Source: Acidobacteriota bacterium
GTDB taxonomy: Bacteria; Acidobacteriota; Terriglobia; Bryobacterales; Bryobacteraceae
DNA: 9,653 nt
NCBI GenBank assembly: GCA_018268875.1
Contig: JAFDVT010000068.1
Location: forward strand, 1-9,653
Direction: 5' to 3'
Positions 6,373 through 9,653 of this stretch are shown in pieces. The translations under genes and the position numbers were made by a program. The notes under the pieces are model-generated. The model was not told the DNA's origin and did no database searches. It saw only the letters and a program-made list of their open reading frames with translations. Each line of letters begins with the position of its first letter. The first letter of the stretch is position 1.

Positions 6373-6783
6373 ATGAAGAAATTCGCTGGCATCGCGGCAA
6401 TGTTCGCGTTATGCACCGGCCTCGCCGTCGCCGCCAAGGCGCCGGATGAAACCAAGCTGCGGACGGGAATGAAGCTCGCCGGCAAGACCCACGGCGCGCT
6501 CGGCAAAAAGATCGCCGCCAAGGACGCCACCGCCGCGGCGGACGCCAAGGCCCTGGGCGCCGCCTTCAAGGACTCGCACAGCTTCTTTAAAAAGATGAAG
6601 GCCACCGATGGTGTGGACTGGTCGAAGACCGCCACCACCGAATACGCCGCCATTTCGAAGGCTGTCAAGGCGGGCAAGTGGGACGATGCCGCGGCCGCGC
6701 ACAAGAAGGCCAGCGCCACCTGCATGGCCTGCCACGGCGCGCATCGCGAAAAGCTCGCCGACGGTTCCTACAAGGTCAAGTAG
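6373..6783 (+). CDS. Class II (c'/c556-like) monohaem cytochrome c
   Basis: The 136-residue precursor has a signal peptide (1-20, cut at AVA|AK). Its mature part is helical, rich in Ala and Lys, and carries one haem-attachment motif, CMACH (117-121), close to the C-terminus. A C-terminal CxxCH in a protein of about 115 mature residues is the layout of the four-helix-bundle class II cytochromes (PF01322 type). His121 would be the proximal ligand. Met33 (mature residue 13), in a first-helix RTGMKLAG segment, is placed like the distal Met of cytochrome c556, so a low-spin six-coordinate haem is possible. Periplasmic electron transfer or gas binding are the known roles of the family. It follows the beta-propeller gene by 50 bases and is followed by a hairpin, which may close the rightward operon. 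The very high Lys and Ala content is typical of such proteins. Confidence 0.9.
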   Translation: MKKFAGIAAMFALCTGLAVAAKAPDETKLRTGMKLAGKTHGALGKKIAAKDATAAADAKALGAAFKDSHSFFKKMKATDGVDWSKTATTEYAAISKAVKAGKWDDAAAAHKKASATCMACHGAHREKLADGSYKVK

Positions 6784-6794
6784 CGTCTTTCGCA

Positions 6795-6830
6795 GAGGGG
6801 ACGCCCGTCCAGACGGATTGGCGTCCTCTT
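6795..6830 (+). terminator. Hairpin downstream of the cytochrome gene, possible terminator
   Basis: GAGGGGACGCC (6795-6805) pairs with GGCGTCCTCTT (6820-6830) to form an 11-bp stem with two G-T pairs around a 14-base loop. The loop itself can fold (CGT/ACG). The run after the stem is only TCTTGACA, not a true T tract, so this may be an inefficient intrinsic terminator. Its right end touches the proposed -10 element of the next gene. Confidence 0.5.
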
Positions 6831-6832
6831 GA

Positions 6833-6838
6833 CATAAT
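6833..6838 (+). promoter_or_regulatory. Candidate -10 element (CATAAT) for the LRR gene pair
   Basis: CATAAT matches TATAAT at five of six positions and ends 6 bases before the GTG at 6845, so the mRNA would be leaderless or nearly so. A perfect TTGACA (6829-6834) overlaps it, but no -10 lies 16-18 bases beyond in front of the gene, so it is probably not used as a -35. Confidence 0.42.
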
Positions 6839-6844
6839 GAAGGC

Positions 6845-8815
6845 GTGCGATTCTGGCTGTGTTTGTTTCTGGCGTCATGCGTTCTGGCGTTTGCCCAAAA
6901 CGATGAACGGCCGGTGGCCGAATGGGTGATCCGGCAAGGCGGCCGCGTCATCGTCACCGGCGGTAACTCTCCCATAGCGGACGTGTCCGCGTTACCTGCC
7001 ACCCTTACCATCCGCGCCGTCGATCTGTACGGCACGATCATCGAACCCAAAGATCTCGAAAAGCTATCCTCGCTGAAGCACGTCACGGAACTGTACCTGC
7101 CCGGCCCAAGCTGGAACCCCGGCGCGGGAAGCCGTTTGGATGCCAATGACGAATTGAAGTTCCTGGCGCCGTTGACGACCCTTGAAAAGCTGCACTTCAG
7201 CCTGCATTTTCTGACCAACGTCAACGTGCAGGACAAAGGCTTGAAGCATCTGGAAACGCTCGCCAACCTGCGCGAACTGCGCCTGGCGCAAGGCCGCGTC
7301 AAGAACTTTTCGTTCGCGGTGTTTCCCAAGCTCGAAGCGCTGGACCTCAGCTATTCGACGGCCACCGACGAGGTGTTGAAGAGCCTGTCGAATCTTCGGA
7401 ACCTGAAGCGGCTGAACCTGCGTGACACGCTGGTGACCGATGACGGGCTGGCCGCGCTCGCCGATGTCAATTCGCTGGAAGAGATCGATCTGTACGGTCT
7501 TAAGATCAGCGATAAGGGCCTCGCGCATTTGCGCGGGTTGAAGAATCTTCGCAAGTTGAATCTGCTGGGAGGTCCGGTGACAGATGCGGGCGCGGAGATC
7601 CTTTCGGGACTGCCCCGGCTTCGCGAACTGAACCTGTATCGCGCCGAGCTAACCAACGCTGGTGTTGCCAAGCTGCGCGGGTTAAAAGAACTCGCGTTTC
7701 TCGATCTTCGTTACACGCGCGCGACGGCTTCCGGCGTCGAACAACTGCGCGCCGCGCTTCCCAAATGCAAAGTGGACTTCAGCGGTTCGGTGAATCTCGG
7801 CGGCAAAGCGATCGGCGCGGCGCCGGCCGTTGGCGCGCCCGAAAGCGCCATCGCCAAATGGATTCGTGACAGCCTGCACGGCAAGGTGGAGATGCGCGAC
7901 GGCCGCATTCACAGCATTTCGCTCGCCCGCAGCGCGGTCACCGATGCGCATATTCCCGTGTTGGCGGGCTTGCCGCAGTTGCGCGAATTGGACCTGACCG
8001 CCACCGAAGCCGGGGACCTGAGCGCCGCGGCGTTGTCCAAATGCACGTCGCTTGTGGTGTTGAAGTTGGCCTCCACAACGGTGTCCGATCGCGGCTTGCC
8101 GTCGCTGGCGGGGTTGTCGAACCTGCGAACGTTGAATCTTTCTGGCACGTTGGTTCGTGCGTTGTCGCCACTGCCTTCGGGCCTCACCGATCTCGACCTG
8201 AGTTCGAACAGCATCCGCGGTCCGGCACTGGCGCACGTGGTGGCGCTCAACAAACTGGAACGTCTGAATGTCGCGTACACGGACCTGGATGAAGCGGGTG
8301 TCGCCAAGTTGGGAGACAGTCCCGCGCCGCTGCAGGTTCTGGACCTCACGGGCACCGACACCGGCGACATCTCGCTGGTGGCGATCGCCAGGTTGACGGG
8401 GCTTGAGGAACTGCTGCTGAACCATGGTCGCTTTACATCGAAAGGTCTTGCGGCGCTCGCTCCGCTGACAAAGCTGAATCGGCTGGAAGCGGTTCGCACG
8501 CGAATCGACAACACTGCTGCCCCCACGCTCGCGAACTTTGCGAAGCTCGAGCGATTGAACCTGGACTACACGCCTTTCGGCGACGAAGGACTCAAAACGA
8601 TCGCCGCACTGCCGCTGGTGGAATTGCGCCTGGATAGCGCCAACATTAGCGATGCCGCGGTGGACAGCCTGTCGGCGATCAAGACTCTGCGATTGTTGAA
8701 CCTCTATCACACGCTGGTGTCCGAAGACGCGTTTCACAAGCTGTCAGCGGCGCTGCCCGGCGCCAAAATCATATGGGATCGCGATTCCAAGCTCCCGAAC
8801 CGGAGAGGTAGCTGA
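6845..8815 (+). CDS. Exported leucine-rich-repeat protein with two LRR blocks
   Basis: The 656-residue product starts at GTG with a hydrophobic signal (1-17, cleavage AFA|QN). An L-A-S-C (9-12) could instead act as a lipobox, though it lies unusually close to the start. The body is built of about 23-25-residue repeats of the L..L..L.LL.LT.ITD.GL type (for example TLVTDDGLAAL 195-205 and PVTDAGAEIL 244-253), a ribonuclease-inhibitor-like or GALA-like solenoid. There are two arrays: about 55-304, closed by LRAALPKCKVDF (301-312), and about 354-636, closed by LSAALPGAKIIW (633-644). Each is preceded by a similar header (VAEWVIRQGGRV at 24-35; IAKWIRDSLHGKV at 336-348). The linker 313-335 is Ala- and Gly-rich. 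Such proteins are common in Acidobacteriota and Planctomycetota; binding of proteins or glycans is presumed, with no known partner. The stop overlaps the next start. Confidence 0.9.
   Translation: MRFWLCLFLASCVLAFAQNDERPVAEWVIRQGGRVIVTGGNSPIADVSALPATLTIRAVDLYGTIIEPKDLEKLSSLKHVTELYLPGPSWNPGAGSRLDANDELKFLAPLTTLEKLHFSLHFLTNVNVQDKGLKHLETLANLRELRLAQGRVKNFSFAVFPKLEALDLSYSTATDEVLKSLSNLRNLKRLNLRDTLVTDDGLAALADVNSLEEIDLYGLKISDKGLAHLRGLKNLRKLNLLGGPVTDAGAEILSGLPRLRELNLYRAELTNAGVAKLRGLKELAFLDLRYTRATASGVEQLRAALPKCKVDFSGSVNLGGKAIGAAPAVGAPESAIAKWIRDSLHGKVEMRDGRIHSISLARSAVTDAHIPVLAGLPQLRELDLTATEAGDLSAAALSKCTSLVVLKLASTTVSDRGLPSLAGLSNLRTLNLSGTLVRALSPLPSGLTDLDLSSNSIRGPALAHVVALNKLERLNVAYTDLDEAGVAKLGDSPAPLQVLDLTGTDTGDISLVAIARLTGLEELLLNHGRFTSKGLAALAPLTKLNRLEAVRTRIDNTAAPTLANFAKLERLNLDYTPFGDEGLKTIAALPLVELRLDSANISDAAVDSLSAIKTLRLLNLYHTLVSEDAFHKLSAALPGAKIIWDRDSKLPNRRGS
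8802..8808 (+). promoter_or_regulatory. Strong ribosome binding site (GGAGAGG) for the second LRR gene
   Basis: GGAGAGG lies 6 bases before ATG 8815, inside the last codons of the first LRR gene. It fixes the start and supports translation of both genes from one mRNA. Confidence 0.8.
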
Positions 8816-9653
8816 TGAGCGTCTTGTTGTTTGCCATGATGATCACCGCGACTGCGGATTGCGGTTCGGCGACGCCCGCGATGGTGGATCTGCGTTCCTG
8901 CTGGATCACCGACGCCGACATGCCGGCGATCGCGCAGCAGTCCGCCTCGCTGAAGAAACTGGATCTTTCGATGACGCGCATCACCGACCAGGGATTGCTG
9001 CAGTTGAAAGGGCTGGTCAACCTGGAAGAGCTGAACCTTCGCTACGCCGAACTGATCACCGACGAAGGCATGGCTACTGTGAAAGGTTGGAAAAAGCTCC
9101 GTAAAATCGACCTGCGCGCCACCAAAATCACCGATACGACGCTTGGTTACCTGGGTGCGTTGACGACCCTGGAATCGATCGACGCGGGCTTTGCGCAGAT
9201 CACCGACAACGGCATCGAACTGCTCACCACGCTGCCCAAACTTCGCGAACTCACCATCGGAGGCAACAAGCTTACGGACACGGGCATGCAGGCGTTGCGC
9301 CTGATTCCGACGCTCGAATACCTGGACGTCAGCGGCCCGCAGCGCACCGATTCGGGGCTGTGGAGCGTGAGTCTCACCGAGTCCGGCGTGGCGGCGATCG
9401 CTTCGGTGGCGAACCTGCGCGAACTCCGCATCGGCGGTACGAACGTAACGGCAATCAGCCTCGAAACGCTGCGCAAAGGGTTGCCCAAGCTCGAACGGCT
9501 GAGCCTGTACAAATCGGCGCGCATCAACGATGAAGCGGTGAATGTACTGAAGGAATGGAAAAGCCTCCGTGAGTTGGATGTGAAGAACACCAAGATCACG
9601 GAGGCCGGAGTGCAACAGTTGCGCGCGGCTTTGCCGCAGTGCGTGGTGCGGAA
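8815..9653 (+). CDS. Second exported leucine-rich-repeat protein, 3' truncated
   Basis: The frame runs from ATG 8815 to the right edge without a stop: 279 complete codons and two bases. The ATG shares its A with the stop of the previous gene (TGATG) and has a strong ribosome binding site. A short signal-like segment (MSVLLFAMMITATA, about 1-14) is followed by a Cys15-Cys29 pair. About nine repeats follow from about residue 25, such as MTRITDQGLLQL (53-64), AELITDEGMATV (78-89), ATKITDTTLGYL (102-113) and NTKITEAGVQQL (258-269). The repeat order is disturbed by a longer unit at about 174-195 (GPQRTDSGLWSVSLTESGV). The visible end, LRAALPQCVVR, matches the cap of the first array in the upstream protein (LRAALPKCKVDF). 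The LRR array therefore probably ends at the window edge, and what follows, if anything, is unseen. It is a likely paralogue and partner of the upstream LRR protein. Confidence 0.88.
   Translation, partial: MSVLLFAMMITATADCGSATPAMVDLRSCWITDADMPAIAQQSASLKKLDLSMTRITDQGLLQLKGLVNLEELNLRYAELITDEGMATVKGWKKLRKIDLRATKITDTTLGYLGALTTLESIDAGFAQITDNGIELLTTLPKLRELTIGGNKLTDTGMQALRLIPTLEYLDVSGPQRTDSGLWSVSLTESGVAAIASVANLRELRIGGTNVTAISLETLRKGLPKLERLSLYKSARINDEAVNVLKEWKSLRELDVKNTKITEAGVQQLRAALPQCVVR

Noticed and set aside
6829..6834. Perfect TTGACA considered as a -35 box.
   Set aside because: At 16-18 bases spacing the would-be -10 falls inside the LRR signal-peptide codons and does not resemble TATAAT; the overlapping CATAAT fits the gene start better.
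7682..9615. Two long minus-strand frames (7682-8737 and 8734-9615) opposite the LRR genes.
   Set aside because: They are mirror images of the LRR repeats, with periodic Gln/Arg/Val-rich stretches, and no signal or domain of their own.

Overview
The window looks like a stretch of an Acidobacteriota chromosome, most likely of the Solibacter/Bryobacter type. The evidence is the high GC content, the tail of a protein with the Solibacter-type C-terminal domain (TIGR03437), an Oar-like TonB-dependent receptor with an N-terminal carboxypeptidase-regulatory-like domain, and two exported leucine-rich-repeat (LRR) proteins of the T-x-I-T-D-x-G-L kind. I see no tRNA, rRNA, transposase, phage gene, CRISPR array or other mobile element. 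Coding density is very high and no gap exceeds about 100 bases. Almost every product appears to be exported, so this is a cell-envelope region.

Layout. (1) Positions 1-399 (+) hold the 3' end of a TIGR03437-type surface protein. (2) Positions 396-1920 (-) hold three genes read leftwards: a secreted protein of unknown function (1486-1920), a CsgG/TolB-N-like secreted or lipid-anchored protein whose start overlaps the previous stop (944-1486), and a type IV pilin-like protein (396-872). The pilin converges on the first gene, and the two stop codons share one TTAA. (3) A divergent promoter region lies at 1921-2010. (4) Positions 2011-6783 (+) hold a small exported Cys-rich protein, an Oar-like TonB-dependent receptor, an exported BNR/Asp-box beta-propeller with a CQCC motif, and a class II (c'/c556-like) monohaem cytochrome c. 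(5) After a hairpin and a probable new promoter, two overlapping (+) genes encode exported LRR proteins. The second runs off the right edge.

How the genes may work together. The rightward group 2011-6783 pairs outer-membrane import (the receptor) with three periplasmic or surface proteins rich in Cys, His or haem. This would fit uptake or handling of a metal, perhaps copper, but that is inference. The leftward group couples a pilin with two small envelope proteins that look co-expressed. Two genes (2011 and 6845) start with GTG only 6-7 bases after a -10-like hexamer and lack a usable Shine-Dalgarno, which suggests leaderless mRNAs. Their neighbours have good ribosome binding sites.
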